DNA of 64,000 nt from Achromobacter aegrifaciens (lineage in GTDB: Bacteria > Pseudomonadota > Gammaproteobacteria > Burkholderiales > Burkholderiaceae_B), in NCBI RefSeq assembly GCF_902859735.1, contig NZ_CADIJY010000001.1, forward strand, positions 868,001 to 932,000, written 5' to 3'. Shown here one piece after another: positions 24,364 to 33,486 of the stretch. Made by a program: the position numbers and the translations under genes. How positions within the stretch are numbered: position 1 is the first letter of the stretch; each line of letters begins with the position of its first letter. Under the pieces are notes generated by a model. The model was not told the origin of the DNA, did no database searches, and worked only from the letters and a program-made list of their open reading frames with translations.

Positions 24364-25148
24364 TGACGGACCAGCGGCAATCGGCTTCGCTATCTGGCGG
24401 AAAACTTCGCTTTCGCAGCGAAGTTGCGGATTTCTGGCGCTTCATCCGGCACCCGCATCCGGCTTCGCGCCTGCCGGGCCGCGCGTCCGCGAGCGGGCTG
24501 GTGGCCGACTGGTGGCCGGGCCTGGGGCCTGGACGCCTGCTGGCCTGGGCCGCGCTGCTGTGGGCCGTGAACCTGTTCGCACTGGGGCCGGTGGCGGTGG
24601 CCGCCGCCGGGCTCGGCGGCGTTACGCATCGGCTCGATCCCGCCAACATCCCCTGGCTGACCGCCGTCATCTGGGCGCCGCTGGTGGAAGAGATACTGTT
24701 CCGCTATGGCCTGCGCCGTCCAAGACAGGCGCTATGGCTGATCCCGGCGATGGTGCCCGTGGTGCTGTGGGGGCCCAAGGTCTGGACCGGCCTGCTGCTG
24801 GCTGCATTCGTCATCCTGGCCTGCTGGGGCGCGCGCCAGCGCCCCGAACCGCTACGAGGCTGGGACACCGCCTGGCGGCGCTATTACTTGCAGCATTTCG
24901 GCCTGGTGTTCCACCTGGTCGCGCTGACCTTTGCCGCGGTGCACCTGACCAACTTCGTCTACGGCAAGACGCCATACTGGCTGCTGCCCCTGCTGGTGCT
25001 GCCGCAATGGCTCACGGGCCTCGTGCTGGGCTGGATGCGCGTGCGCCGCGGAATCGGCGCAGCCATATTGCTGCATTCCGCTTTCAACGCTGGCCCCATT
25101 TTGATGATCTGGATCATCATGCGCTGGGTTCCCGCCGCCGCAGCCTGA
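24363..25148 (+). CDS. CPBP-family intramembrane protease-like protein
   Basis: A 261-aa multi-pass membrane protein. The CPBP (CAAX protease/bacteriocin-processing) motifs are present in order: EEILFRYGLRR (the EExxxR glutamates), FAAVHLTNF (FxxxH) and LLHSAFNAGP (HxxxN). About six to seven hydrophobic helices are visible. Members cleave membrane peptides or act in bacteriocin self-immunity and surface-protein anchoring; no substrate is suggested here. ATG 24363 overlaps the pth stop by one base, so it is translationally coupled to pth, an unusual partner. Confidence 0.8.
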   Translation: MTDQRQSASLSGGKLRFRSEVADFWRFIRHPHPASRLPGRASASGLVADWWPGLGPGRLLAWAALLWAVNLFALGPVAVAAAGLGGVTHRLDPANIPWLTAVIWAPLVEEILFRYGLRRPRQALWLIPAMVPVVLWGPKVWTGLLLAAFVILACWGARQRPEPLRGWDTAWRRYYLQHFGLVFHLVALTFAAVHLTNFVYGKTPYWLLPLLVLPQWLTGLVLGWMRVRRGIGAAILLHSAFNAGPILMIWIIMRWVPAAAA

Positions 25149-25245
25149 CCGGGGCCGCAACGGCGGCCCGGCCGGCGGGGCCTGAGCGCCCAGCCGGGGT
25201 AAACTAGAACGTTAACGATCAATACCGTACTTACACAGGATTCCC

Positions 25246-26337
25246 ATGGCTCTGCAATGCGGCATCGTCGGCCTGCCCAACGTAGGCAAATCGACCCTCT
25301 TCAACGCTCTGACCCGCGCCGGCATCGCCGCCGAGAACTATCCGTTCTGCACCATCGAACCCAACGTCGGTGTGGTCGAAGTGCCGGATCCGCGCCTGCA
25401 GAAGCTGGCTGAAATCGTCAAGCCCGAACGCATCCTGTCCGCCACCGTCGAATTCGTCGACATCGCGGGCCTGGTCGCCGGCGCGAGCAAGGGCGAAGGC
25501 CTGGGCAACCAGTTCCTCTCGCACATCCGCGAAACCGACGCCATCGTCAACGTGGTGCGCTGCTTCGAAGATCCCAACGTGATCCACGTGGCCGGCAAGG
25601 TCGATCCCATCGCCGACATCGAAGTCATCGAAACCGAACTGGCTCTGGCCGACCTGCAGACCGCTGAAAAGGCCCTGCAACGCCACCAGAAGACCGCGCG
25701 TTCGGGCGACAAGGAATCGCAGCGCATCGTGGCTGTGCTGGAAAAGTGCGTGGCCCAGCTGAACGAAGCCAAGCCGATCCGTGCGCTGGACCTCTCAACC
25801 GAGGAAAAGGCCGACATCGCCCAGCTCTGCTTCATCACCGCCAAGCGCGCGATGTACGTGGGCAACGTGGCGGACGACGGCTTCACCAACAATCCGCTGC
25901 TCGACCGCCTGACCGAATTCGCCGCCGCGCGCAACGCGCCCGTGGTCGCCATCTGCGCCGCCATTGAATCCGAGATCGTCGACCTCGACGACGCCGACCG
26001 CCAGGCTTTCCTGTCGGACATGGGTATGGAAGAGCCCGGCCTGAACCGCCTGATCCGCGCCGCCTTCAAGCTGCTGGGCCTGCAGACCTACTTCACCGCC
26101 GGCGTAAAGGAAGTGCGCGCCTGGACCGTGCCGATCGGCGCCACCGCGCCCCAGGCCGCCGGCGTCATCCACACCGACTTCGAACGCGGCTTCATCCGCG
26201 CCCAGACCATCTCCTATGACGACTACATCACCTACAAGGGTGAGCAGGGCGCCAAGGAAGCGGGCAAGATGCGCGCGGAAGGCAAGGAATACATCGTGCA
26301 GGATGGGGACGTGATGAACTTCTTGTTCAACGTCTGA
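25246..26337 (+). CDS. ychF: Ribosome-binding ATPase YchF
   Basis: A 363-aa Obg-family P-loop protein that prefers ATP and associates with ribosomes; in other bacteria it affects oxidative-stress response. G1 is [15 protein letters not shown]3 is [20 protein letters not shown], followed by the helical coiled insert (about 125-200) and the C-terminal TGS domain ending in [20 protein letters not shown] and [12 protein letters not shown] precedes the ATG. The last codons (TTC AAC GTC TGA) form the attachment repeat of the genomic island that follows, so the stop codon is now supplied by the island while the protein is unchanged. Confidence 0.97.
   Translation: MALQCGIVGLPNVGKSTLFNALTRAGIAAENYPFCTIEPNVGVVEVPDPRLQKLAEIVKPERILSATVEFVDIAGLVAGASKGEGLGNQFLSHIRETDAIVNVVRCFEDPNVIHVAGKVDPIADIEVIETELALADLQTAEKALQRHQKTARSGDKESQRIVAVLEKCVAQLNEAKPIRALDLSTEEKADIAQLCFITAKRAMYVGNVADDGFTNNPLLDRLTEFAAARNAPVVAICAAIESEIVDLDDADRQAFLSDMGMEEPGLNRLIRAAFKLLGLQTYFTAGVKEVRAWTVPIGATAPQAAGVIHTDFERGFIRAQTISYDDYITYKGEQGAKEAGKMRAEGKEYIVQDGDVMNFLFNV
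26324..26335. repeat. attL: 12-bp direct repeat at the ychF 3' end
   Basis: TGTTCAACGTCT at 26324-26335 covers the last four ychF codons and the first base of its stop. The same 12 bases occur at 47516-47527 in the context GTG TTC AAC GTC TAA, which would encode the same final residues FNV and a stop. This is the pattern left by site-specific integration into a gene end. Confidence 0.75.
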
Positions 26338-26467
26338 CGATTTTTGCTGGATCTTGGTGGCGCTCAGTAGCGCTTGGTGGATAGGTTTACCTATTTTAAA
26401 TCAATGGGTTGCAGAAACAATACGGTCTGCTGAGCGTTCCTATTGTTCATCGAGGTCTGAAAAATCC

Positions 26468-26508
26468 GGGGGTAGCGTTGGGGGTACTCGTGTTCAACCG
26501 TGGGGGTA
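26468..26508. repeat. Three GGGGGTA repeats near the left end of the island
   Basis: GGGGGTA occurs at 26468-26474, 26480-26486 and 26502-26508, between attL and the integrase start. A partial copy of the att core (TGTTCAAC) is at 26491-26498. The same heptamer is found as an inverted pair near the right end. Such repeats are candidate arm-type integrase binding sites. Confidence 0.45.
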
Positions 26509-26533
26509 CATCTCCCCGCAGTGGAGTCCAACG

Positions 26534-27744
26534 ATGCCCGAAAACCTACTCACCGACCTCAAGGTCAGGTCGGCCAAATCGACTGATCGAGATTGGAAAC
26601 TATCAGACGGCGGGGGCTTGTTCCTGCTGGTCAAACCTACCGGCGGCAAGCTCTGGCGATGGAAGTACCGCCTGCAAGGCAAGGAGAACCTCTTTGCCAT
26701 TGGCGGCTTTCCTCAAGTAAGTCTTGCAGAGGCGCGTGCGGCCCGCGAGAAGGCGCGCGCTTTGGTCAAGCAGGGTATCCATCCTGCTCATGAGCGGCAG
26801 CAGATCAAGCAGCGCAACCTGGAGGCGCTGGAGGAACGCAAACGAGCAAGGGAAAGCTCATTCGCCAAGGTGGCGAAAGCGTACCTGGCGGAGATCAAAC
26901 CGGTCTTTGCGCTCAGTTCCTACCGCACGAAAGAATCCCGTATCAGGAAGTACCTATCGCCCAAGTTCGATGGGATGCCAATGAGCGACATTGGCGTTAA
27001 ACAGATTCGTCCGCTGCTGGAGGAGTGCAAGGCCCACGGTGCGTGGGCGGCCATTCACGTCAAAGGCGATCTGTCGGCGATCTTTGAGTTCGCCGTGGTG
27101 CGGGGTCTGGTCGAGGCCAATCCTATTCCCAGTCTTCGTGGGCTGCTGCGAGTGCCGTTCAGCGAGAGCAAGGCGGCGATGACGCGAGAGCAAATCCAAA
27201 GGTTTTATCAGGAGTTGCGCGGCTACCGGGGCTATCCGGAAACCTCGTTGTGCCTGCGGCTGATTGCGCTGACCGCCTGCCGTCCAGGGGAAGCGGCGAA
27301 TGCCGAATGGGACGAGTTCGACTTTGAGGATGCACTGTGGCGTCGGCCTGCGGCGAAGATGAAGGCGCGGCGTGACCATGTCAGTCCGTTGTCTGTGCAG
27401 GCCATTGCTGTGCTGAAGGATTGCAGTGCATCACGGGTGGCGGGCGCTATCTGTTTCCGCACCGAAGCGGAAAGGGCTTCACTACTCCCAATCGGCTCAC
27501 CTACGCGATGCGCGACATGAACCTGGGCCGGGGTACGACGCCGCATTGCTGGCGGACGACCTTTTCGACCTGGGCCAATGAGAACGGATACCGGCCTGAT
27601 GCGATTGAGCGGCAGCTTGCCCACGTGGAAAGCAACAAGGTTCGGGCGACCTACAACAAGGCGCTGTTGCTGGATCAGAGGAGGACGCTGTTGCAGGACT
27701 GGGCGGACTATCTGGGTGCGGCGGAGGACAGCGGCACGGCATAG
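26534..27744 (+). pseudogene. P4-type tyrosine integrase, interrupted by a frameshift
   Basis: Site-specific recombinase expected to integrate the island. ATG 26534 (GGAG 7 nt upstream) begins the DUF4102-type N-terminal domain (DLKVRSAKSTDRDWKLSDGG), followed by the core-binding domain and the catalytic domain with the first Arg in TACRPGEAANAEW. Near 27419-27421 the frame must shift by one base: the next frame then reads LQCITGGGRYLFPH, the H-x-x-R box HCWRTTFSTWANE, LAHVESNKVRATYNKA with the nucleophilic Tyr, and stops at 27744. Together about 403 codons give a normal integrase. A one-base deletion is the simplest cause; a sequencing error or programmed shift cannot be excluded. Confidence 0.85.
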
Positions 27745-27850
27745 GGACGATTTGGCCGGGTGTTGCAGGACGAATGGACAGGGGCGGCCTTTTCCCTGTT
27801 GAGGGTAGAGCCGTTCCCCTTGCCTCACCGTTCCGTTGCCTTTTTCCGTT

Positions 27851-28570
27851 TCAAATTGCCTCACACAGGGCGACGAACTGGTTGCCCGGTCCTTCTGCTC
27901 TCACGACCAAGCGTTCGCTGTTCGACACCAGCCAGGTCAGCGATTGCGTCAAGTTGAACGGGAACAGCACCGGCTGCGATTGCAGGCTGGTGATCGCCAG
28001 CGGCTTGCCCGCGTAGCGCAGGGCGGCTTCGATTAGCCACGTCGTGAGTTCATCGTCCTCCGCCACAGCGGGAGCCAAGCGGATCACGCGCTTCCCCTTC
28101 TCGACCCGTTCAACCGCGCGCCAGTCAGCCTGACTTTGGATGACCATGTTCGTCATCCGGTAAGTACCTTCGCGTTCACCGTAGGTTTCGCTCATCCTTC
28201 GGTGAATTTCGGCGGACGCGCAATCTCCTTGCAGAGCGGACAAGCGCCCGATCAGTTCCGCTACTTTGCCGAAGAATGGATAGGTCGCCACGGCCATGCC
28301 CCAGTGCAATGCAGTGGGCGGCACATTCGGCGTTGCCTTGAAGATCGCCGCACCGCGATCCGCGTAGTCCGCCAGTTCCACACGCGGCTCCAGCCACAGC
28401 CGGTTCAACACAGTGCGCGTTTTCGTGCGCGCAGCAGCGCCCAACCCGGCGGCATCGAGCAATGCCTCCAAATCTTCAAGCTGCGCCGCGCCCGCGCGAA
28501 CTTTCAGCGCGGTCGTCGCCCATTCGAGTGAGATGAACCGGTCAAAACCGATTCGTGGAGCCGTTGTCAT
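27851..28570 (-). CDS. brxA: BrxA-family (DUF1819) BREX protein
   Basis: A 239-aa small helical protein, the last gene of the BREX operon. BrxA (DUF1819) proteins are DNA-binding, NusB-like-fold components needed for BREX defence. The position directly after pglZ is that of brxA in type 3 BREX (brxF-brxC-pglXI-brxHII-pglZ-brxA). Visible features: an N-terminal FDRFISLEWATTALKV segment, a central LHWGMAVATYPFFGKVAELIGRL stretch, and a winged-helix-like region around MSETYGEREGTYRMTNMVIQS. The identification rests on size, order and these family-like stretches. It starts 24 bp after pglZ and converges on the integrase. Confidence 0.75.
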   Translation of the reverse strand: MTTAPRIGFDRFISLEWATTALKVRAGAAQLEDLEALLDAAGLGAAARTKTRTVLNRLWLEPRVELADYADRGAAIFKATPNVPPTALHWGMAVATYPFFGKVAELIGRLSALQGDCASAEIHRRMSETYGEREGTYRMTNMVIQSQADWRAVERVEKGKRVIRLAPAVAEDDELTTWLIEAALRYAGKPLAITSLQSQPVLFPFNLTQSLTWLVSNSERLVVRAEGPGNQFVALCEAI

Positions 28571-28594
28571 TGTTCAAAACCATCATTCAGAAAT

Positions 28595-30643
28595 TCATCC
28601 ACCATCATTCACGCTTGAAACCTTCACGAAAGGAACGATCAGTTCCTCGACAGACACACCACCATGGACAACCACCTGATCGCCCTCGGGAACGAACGCG
28701 CTGCGCCCGCCTGCGAATAGAGGCATGAAGTTCGTAGGCAGTCCAGCGATATCCAACGAAATCGTGCCCGGACATGCTGCCGCAGAGTCGGCACGCAAGG
28801 ATTCGCTGCGGTACACCCGCATGCGCTCGCCGCGTGTTTCCGCGATAACGCCCTGGTTCGGCCTGCCGACGCCGACGGCATCCACGTTGCCGTGATCCGC
28901 CGTGACGTAGATGCTGAACCCTTCACCCAGCAGGAAGGCAAACAGGCGTTCGACGAAGCCCGTATCGAGCCAGCGTCCGATCCACATCGCTACATCTTCC
29001 TTGTTGCGTTCCTTGTGCAGCCGCTCGTCCACTTCGTCGATTACCAAACCCAGCACCTTGGGTCTGCGGTCGGTGATCTCGGTTTGCAACGCATCCAGTT
29101 GCTCGACTTGGCGCAGTGCGCGCCGATACATCACCTCGGCAGGGGCGATGCCACCTTCGTTCTGCCAGAACGCCTTCCACAAGGATTCTTCCTTGCTGGT
29201 GTGGTCTATCGAGTCCTCAAACTCGCGTGGCCGCAAGCCAGAAAACAGTGCCTGGCGCGACACCGATGTCACCGTGGGCAGCCACGCGAAAGCGGTGTTC
29301 TCATCGAAAGCCAACGGCTGTTGGCGGGCGATCAAGTGCTCCCTGATCCGAACCCACTGGTCGAAGGCCAAACCGTCGAACACCAGCAACGCCACCTTGG
29401 CTTCGCCTGCATTCCGGCGCTGGCGCAGGAAGCGCGGAACGTGATGCACCATCACCGGGCCTTTGGTCGCCGGTTGCAGGATCAGGTCGGCGTAGTGGCG
29501 GGCGGCGACCCACGCCTGCAATCGTTCGTCCGACAGCGTCTGGACGGCCTTGATGCGCCCCCGAATATTCGTCAGCCGTTCGCCACCATCCTTGCCCGGC
29601 AAATCGTGAACGCGGCTCAACATCTCGCCGTAGCGTTTGGCAAAGTCGCCCCATGCCTTGTGCGGGGCATCCGAGTCTGGCACCGATGCAGCAAGCGTCT
29701 CGATGCTCTTTTCCGCCAGCGCGAACTGCGACCACACGTCTTCGACGATGCCCGCCCTGATCCAGCCTGGCACCGAAGCCGGAATGCCGGACACGGCCAG
29801 CGGGTGCAGGCTGCCGTCCAGGAACATCGAATCAATGATGGCGCGCACGTCGGTGTGATCGAAGGGAATCTCGATCTCCGTGCCGACATTGCCCACGCCG
29901 AAGGACGGCAGATCAGGCTCGGCAACGCGCCTGCCTTCCAGCTTCAACTTCTCCAGATAGCGATACCAAGCATCCTGCACCACGCGCAGCAGCGCGCTTC
30001 TGGACGAAAGCCATTCCGCCACCGGCCGCCCGGCGAACAACCCCTTGCCGCGCAGGATGCCTGCCACATGCTCGGCAAACGGCTCCGGCAAAGCACGGTT
30101 GGCGAAGTGCAGGCGCAACACCTCGCGCCAGAAGTCCACCGGTGTGCGGATGGATCGCGGCGTCAGTTGATAGACGTGTTCAAGGATGAAGTCCTTCGAT
30201 TCGCTTTCACCACGCGCCGATTGCAACTCGGCCTGGTGGGCATCGAACAGCGCGGCCAGCAGTTCCGGCTCCACCTGCCGCACCGCGCCGTAGGCCAGCT
30301 TGGGGAACAGTTCGGCCAAGCTCAAGCGCACCGCAGGGCGGGCGTTATGCACGATGTCCCACGGCAATTCGTCTGCGTTGTCGTGGCGCAGATGCACGAT
30401 CAAAGCCGGTGATGGTGCAGGCTCATTCGCATCCCACGCGGCACGATACCGCTCCTCGAACTCCGCCCGGAACGCGAACGGGTCGTCGTAACCCATCACC
30501 TCGAAGCCACGGGCACGCAGTTCCGACAGCAGCGCTTCGTCCAGCAACACGCCGTCCGGGTCGCAGGCTACCCACAGACGGGAAAGGTCTGCCGTGAAAG
30601 GCCGAAGGATGCGCTGGTGCCACGGGTTGGACGAATGGCTCAT
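28595..30643 (-). CDS. pglZ: BREX type 3 PglZ-domain protein
   Basis: A 682-aa core BREX protein of the alkaline-phosphatase superfamily and the marker gene of all BREX systems. The PglZ domain begins near residue 415 (VALLVFDGLAFDQWVRIREH) with the metal-ligand Asp. LPTVTSVSRQALFSGL holds the Ser/Thr region, LGLVIDEVDERLH follows, and IYVTADHGNVDAVGVG near residue 580 is the ADHG metal-binding motif. The N-terminal 400 residues are helical and specific to this subtype. The start overlaps the helicase stop by 4 nt (ATGA), indicating translational coupling. PglZ proteins are metal-dependent nucleases in studied systems and are needed for defence. Confidence 0.9.
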   Translation of the reverse strand: MSHSSNPWHQRILRPFTADLSRLWVACDPDGVLLDEALLSELRARGFEVMGYDDPFAFRAEFEERYRAAWDANEPAPSPALIVHLRHDNADELPWDIVHNARPAVRLSLAELFPKLAYGAVRQVEPELLAALFDAHQAELQSARGESESKDFILEHVYQLTPRSIRTPVDFWREVLRLHFANRALPEPFAEHVAGILRGKGLFAGRPVAEWLSSRSALLRVVQDAWYRYLEKLKLEGRRVAEPDLPSFGVGNVGTEIEIPFDHTDVRAIIDSMFLDGSLHPLAVSGIPASVPGWIRAGIVEDVWSQFALAEKSIETLAASVPDSDAPHKAWGDFAKRYGEMLSRVHDLPGKDGGERLTNIRGRIKAVQTLSDERLQAWVAARHYADLILQPATKGPVMVHHVPRFLRQRRNAGEAKVALLVFDGLAFDQWVRIREHLIARQQPLAFDENTAFAWLPTVTSVSRQALFSGLRPREFEDSIDHTSKEESLWKAFWQNEGGIAPAEVMYRRALRQVEQLDALQTEITDRRPKVLGLVIDEVDERLHKERNKEDVAMWIGRWLDTGFVERLFAFLLGEGFSIYVTADHGNVDAVGVGRPNQGVIAETRGERMRVYRSESLRADSAAACPGTISLDIAGLPTNFMPLFAGGRSAFVPEGDQVVVHGGVSVEELIVPFVKVSSVNDGG

Positions 30644-33483
30644 GCCGCAGCCTCGCTGTTCTTGATGGCCTTGGCGTCAATCCGAACCATCGTCACGGCA
30701 TTCAACTCGGGCACGGTGGCTTCCATGTCATCCAGCGCGGCCAAGCGCGCCTCGTGCTCGGCTTGCAGGCGACGGCGGCGGAATTCGCGCACAGCAGGCA
30801 GGCCAATGCGCCCGATGGCCTGATAACGCGCCTCGAAAGCGTAGGTGGCACGACCCCGTTCTTCCCTGATGCGGGTGCGGTGTTCTTCGGCCAGCGCCGC
30901 GAACAAGGGTTCGCCTTGCGTGCTGGCAACGACGAACGATGCATCGAACCAACGCGCAGAATCCTCCGCGTCCGCCACGGACTGCACAGCCACGGTTTCG
31001 GTCAGCAGCAAGTCCCACACGCGCTTGGCGGTGGGCACGAAGGGTCGGCCTTCGTCATTGATGAAAACCGGCAAGAACCGCTTGCGGCTCGCACCTTGTG
31101 CGGCAAGGCCAATCTCCCACAACGACCAGATGCCGTTCACCGATTCCGGCAAGCCCGTCACGCGAACAACCGGCAAGGGCTGGCCCGCCACAAAGCGCGG
31201 TACATCGCCAATGATGGCGCGCGCGCGCGGGTCTTCCATCGTCACCCATTCCGCCGCCGGGTTGTCGTCCGTCGCACGCGCGTCGAAGCACGCCTGCGGT
31301 GTCTCGCTGCCATCAGCCCAGCGCACGCGCCACACACCTGTCAAACCATCACCGTTCTTGGTGGCTGGTCCGCCGCGCGCCGCCAGCCCGTTGACGATGG
31401 CTCGCTCCAGCCAGAACTGCGCCGGGTGGTCGCGCCACTTGCGCGCTTGGTCGGCATCCAGATCGTGCGGCACGGCCAGCAAATCGCTGTGCCGGTTCGA
31501 TTCCGCCAGCGTGGCACGCAGTTGCGACACCACGCTGTCGGCGTTCTGTTCGATGGCTTCGGGGTGTTGCAGGCTCTGCACGAACAACTCATCGAACACT
31601 GGCTCCACTTCCGCCGAATCCATCACGTCCGCCGCCTTGTCCACGCCGAACTCTTCGGCGATCACGGCGAGCTTTTCCTCCAGCACCTGTCGCACACGGT
31701 GTTCCACCGTGTCTTCCAGCACGAAGTTCAGCGCGCGCACAACGTGCTTCTGCCCGATGCGATCCACGCGCCCGATGCGCTGCTCGATGCGCATCGGGTT
31801 CCACGGCATGTCGAAATTGACGATGACGTGGCAGAACTGGAGGTTCAGGCCTTCGCCGCCCGCGTCGGTGGAAATCAGCACCCGCGCATCCTTTGCAAAC
31901 TGCTGCAAGGTTCGCGCGCGCGCTTCCATGTCCATGCTGCCGTTGAGCGTGGCCACCGCAAAGCCCCGGCTTTCCAGATAGTCCGCCAGCATCGCCTGCG
32001 TGGGCACGAACTCGGTGAACACCAACACCTTCAGCGCCGGGTCGGCTTCTTCCTGTTGCAGCTTGTAGATCAGCTCCAGCAGGCTTTCGGCCTTGGCGTC
32101 GGTGCCTGCGGCTTCGGTGGAACTCGCCAACGCCAGCAGCGTTTCCACTTCCGACTTTTCCAGTTCCAGTCCATTGGCCTGCAAGGCCAAATCGACCTGT
32201 GCTTCACCGTCCAAGTCGGCCCATTCGTCCGCGCTGAGGTTCTCAAACAAGCGCGTCTGCGCCTGCGGCGTTTCCAGCACCGCTTGGCGCTTTTCCAGCG
32301 TGGCGCGAATCGCTGCCGTGCTGGATGCCACCAGCCGCTGCATCAGGATCATCAGAAAGCCGACGTGGCGCTGCTTGGCCGCCAGCGCCTGGTTGTAGCC
32401 GTGGCGCACGTAGTCGGTCACGGCTTCGTACAACTGCTGCTGCGCGGCGTGCCGCGCCTGCCAAGCCACCGCGTGCAAGCGCGTGAGCCGGGGCCGGAAC
32501 AGCGGCTGGCCTTCGGCATTGATGGCGGCGCGCTTTTCGGTGCGGATCACGAAGGGCTGCACGCGCTCGCGGCTGACACTGCTTTCATCGGGAAAGGCAT
32601 CCCTGTCCAGCAACTGCATCAGGCGCATGAACTGGTCGGTCTTTCCCTGATGCGGCGTGGCTGAGAGCAACAGCAGATAGGGCGATGCTTCCGCCAGTGC
32701 CGCGCCCAACTTGTAGCGCGCCACCTGCTCGTTGCTGCCACCCATGCGATGCGCCTCGTCAATGATGACCAAGTCCCACGCCGCCGACACCAAATCCTCG
32801 AAGCGTTCGCGGTTGTAGGTCTGGATCTGCTCCAGGCTCCAGCCGCGTCGCGATTCCAGAGGCTTCACCGAATCCAGCGCGCAGATCACCTGATCGTGCG
32901 TCCGCCACGGGTTGTCTTCAGCATTGTCACCACGCCACTGGCGCAGGGCGGCCAGCGAGGATGGCTCCACGAAGTGGAGCGGCTCGCCGAAGTGCTGCCG
33001 CATCTCCGCCTGCCATTGCCGCACCAGCCCCTTGGGGGCGACCACCAGAATGCGTTTGGCGCGGCCACGTAACTTCAGTTCGCGCAAAACCAAACCCGCC
33101 TCGACGGTCTTGCCCAAGCCCACCTCGTCCGCCAACAAATAGCGGATGCGGTCTTGTCCGACGGCGCGGTTCAGCGCGTAAAGTTGATGAGGCAGCAGGA
33201 TGACGCTGGACTGGATGGGTGCGAGAAGCAGGTTTTCTTCCAGCGCGTCCTGCAACTTAGCCGCTGCCGTGGCGTGCAGCAACTGTTCAACGGTAGGCTG
33301 AACACTGGCCAGCGGAGCCAGTTCCGCCGCCCGTGCGCGCAGCACTGCGTTCTTCGATGGCAGCCACACCCGGTAGATAGCTTCGCCCCAAAGTGCCAGC
33401 CGCTCCACCACGCGGCAAGGCGTGGCTTGCCGCGTGTGCCAGCACCAGTCGCCAGTATCGAAGCCGCTACCCGTTTCTCTCAT
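30640..33483 (-). CDS. brxHII: BREX type 3 SNF2-like helicase BrxHII
   Basis: A 947-aa superfamily 2 helicase/translocase. Walker A is in LLADEVGLGKTVEAGLVLRE (Lys125). The DEAH box is VIIDEAHRMGG (about 240-250), motif III SATPHQGKTDQF, and the C-terminal helicase domain contains VLISTDAGGEGLNLQFCH and the arginine-finger region RIEQRIGRVDRIGQKH. This RapA/SNF2-like arrangement is that of BrxHII. It begins 3 bp after the methyltransferase stop and overlaps pglZ. In BREX type 3 the helicase replaces some of the roles that other subtypes assign to BrxL or BrxD; its exact step is not known. Confidence 0.92.
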   Translation of the reverse strand: MRETGSGFDTGDWCWHTRQATPCRVVERLALWGEAIYRVWLPSKNAVLRARAAELAPLASVQPTVEQLLHATAAAKLQDALEENLLLAPIQSSVILLPHQLYALNRAVGQDRIRYLLADEVGLGKTVEAGLVLRELKLRGRAKRILVVAPKGLVRQWQAEMRQHFGEPLHFVEPSSLAALRQWRGDNAEDNPWRTHDQVICALDSVKPLESRRGWSLEQIQTYNRERFEDLVSAAWDLVIIDEAHRMGGSNEQVARYKLGAALAEASPYLLLLSATPHQGKTDQFMRLMQLLDRDAFPDESSVSRERVQPFVIRTEKRAAINAEGQPLFRPRLTRLHAVAWQARHAAQQQLYEAVTDYVRHGYNQALAAKQRHVGFLMILMQRLVASSTAAIRATLEKRQAVLETPQAQTRLFENLSADEWADLDGEAQVDLALQANGLELEKSEVETLLALASSTEAAGTDAKAESLLELIYKLQQEEADPALKVLVFTEFVPTQAMLADYLESRGFAVATLNGSMDMEARARTLQQFAKDARVLISTDAGGEGLNLQFCHVIVNFDMPWNPMRIEQRIGRVDRIGQKHVVRALNFVLEDTVEHRVRQVLEEKLAVIAEEFGVDKAADVMDSAEVEPVFDELFVQSLQHPEAIEQNADSVVSQLRATLAESNRHSDLLAVPHDLDADQARKWRDHPAQFWLERAIVNGLAARGGPATKNGDGLTGVWRVRWADGSETPQACFDARATDDNPAAEWVTMEDPRARAIIGDVPRFVAGQPLPVVRVTGLPESVNGIWSLWEIGLAAQGASRKRFLPVFINDEGRPFVPTAKRVWDLLLTETVAVQSVADAEDSARWFDASFVVASTQGEPLFAALAEEHRTRIREERGRATYAFEARYQAIGRIGLPAVREFRRRRLQAEHEARLAALDDMEATVPELNAVTMVRIDAKAIKNSEAAA

Positions 33484-33486
33484 TGC

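Noticed and set aside
30754-32664. 636-codon plus-strand frame over the BREX helicase
   Set aside because: Antisense to a protein with clear Walker A, DEAH and C-terminal helicase motifs. Long antisense frames are expected at this GC content.
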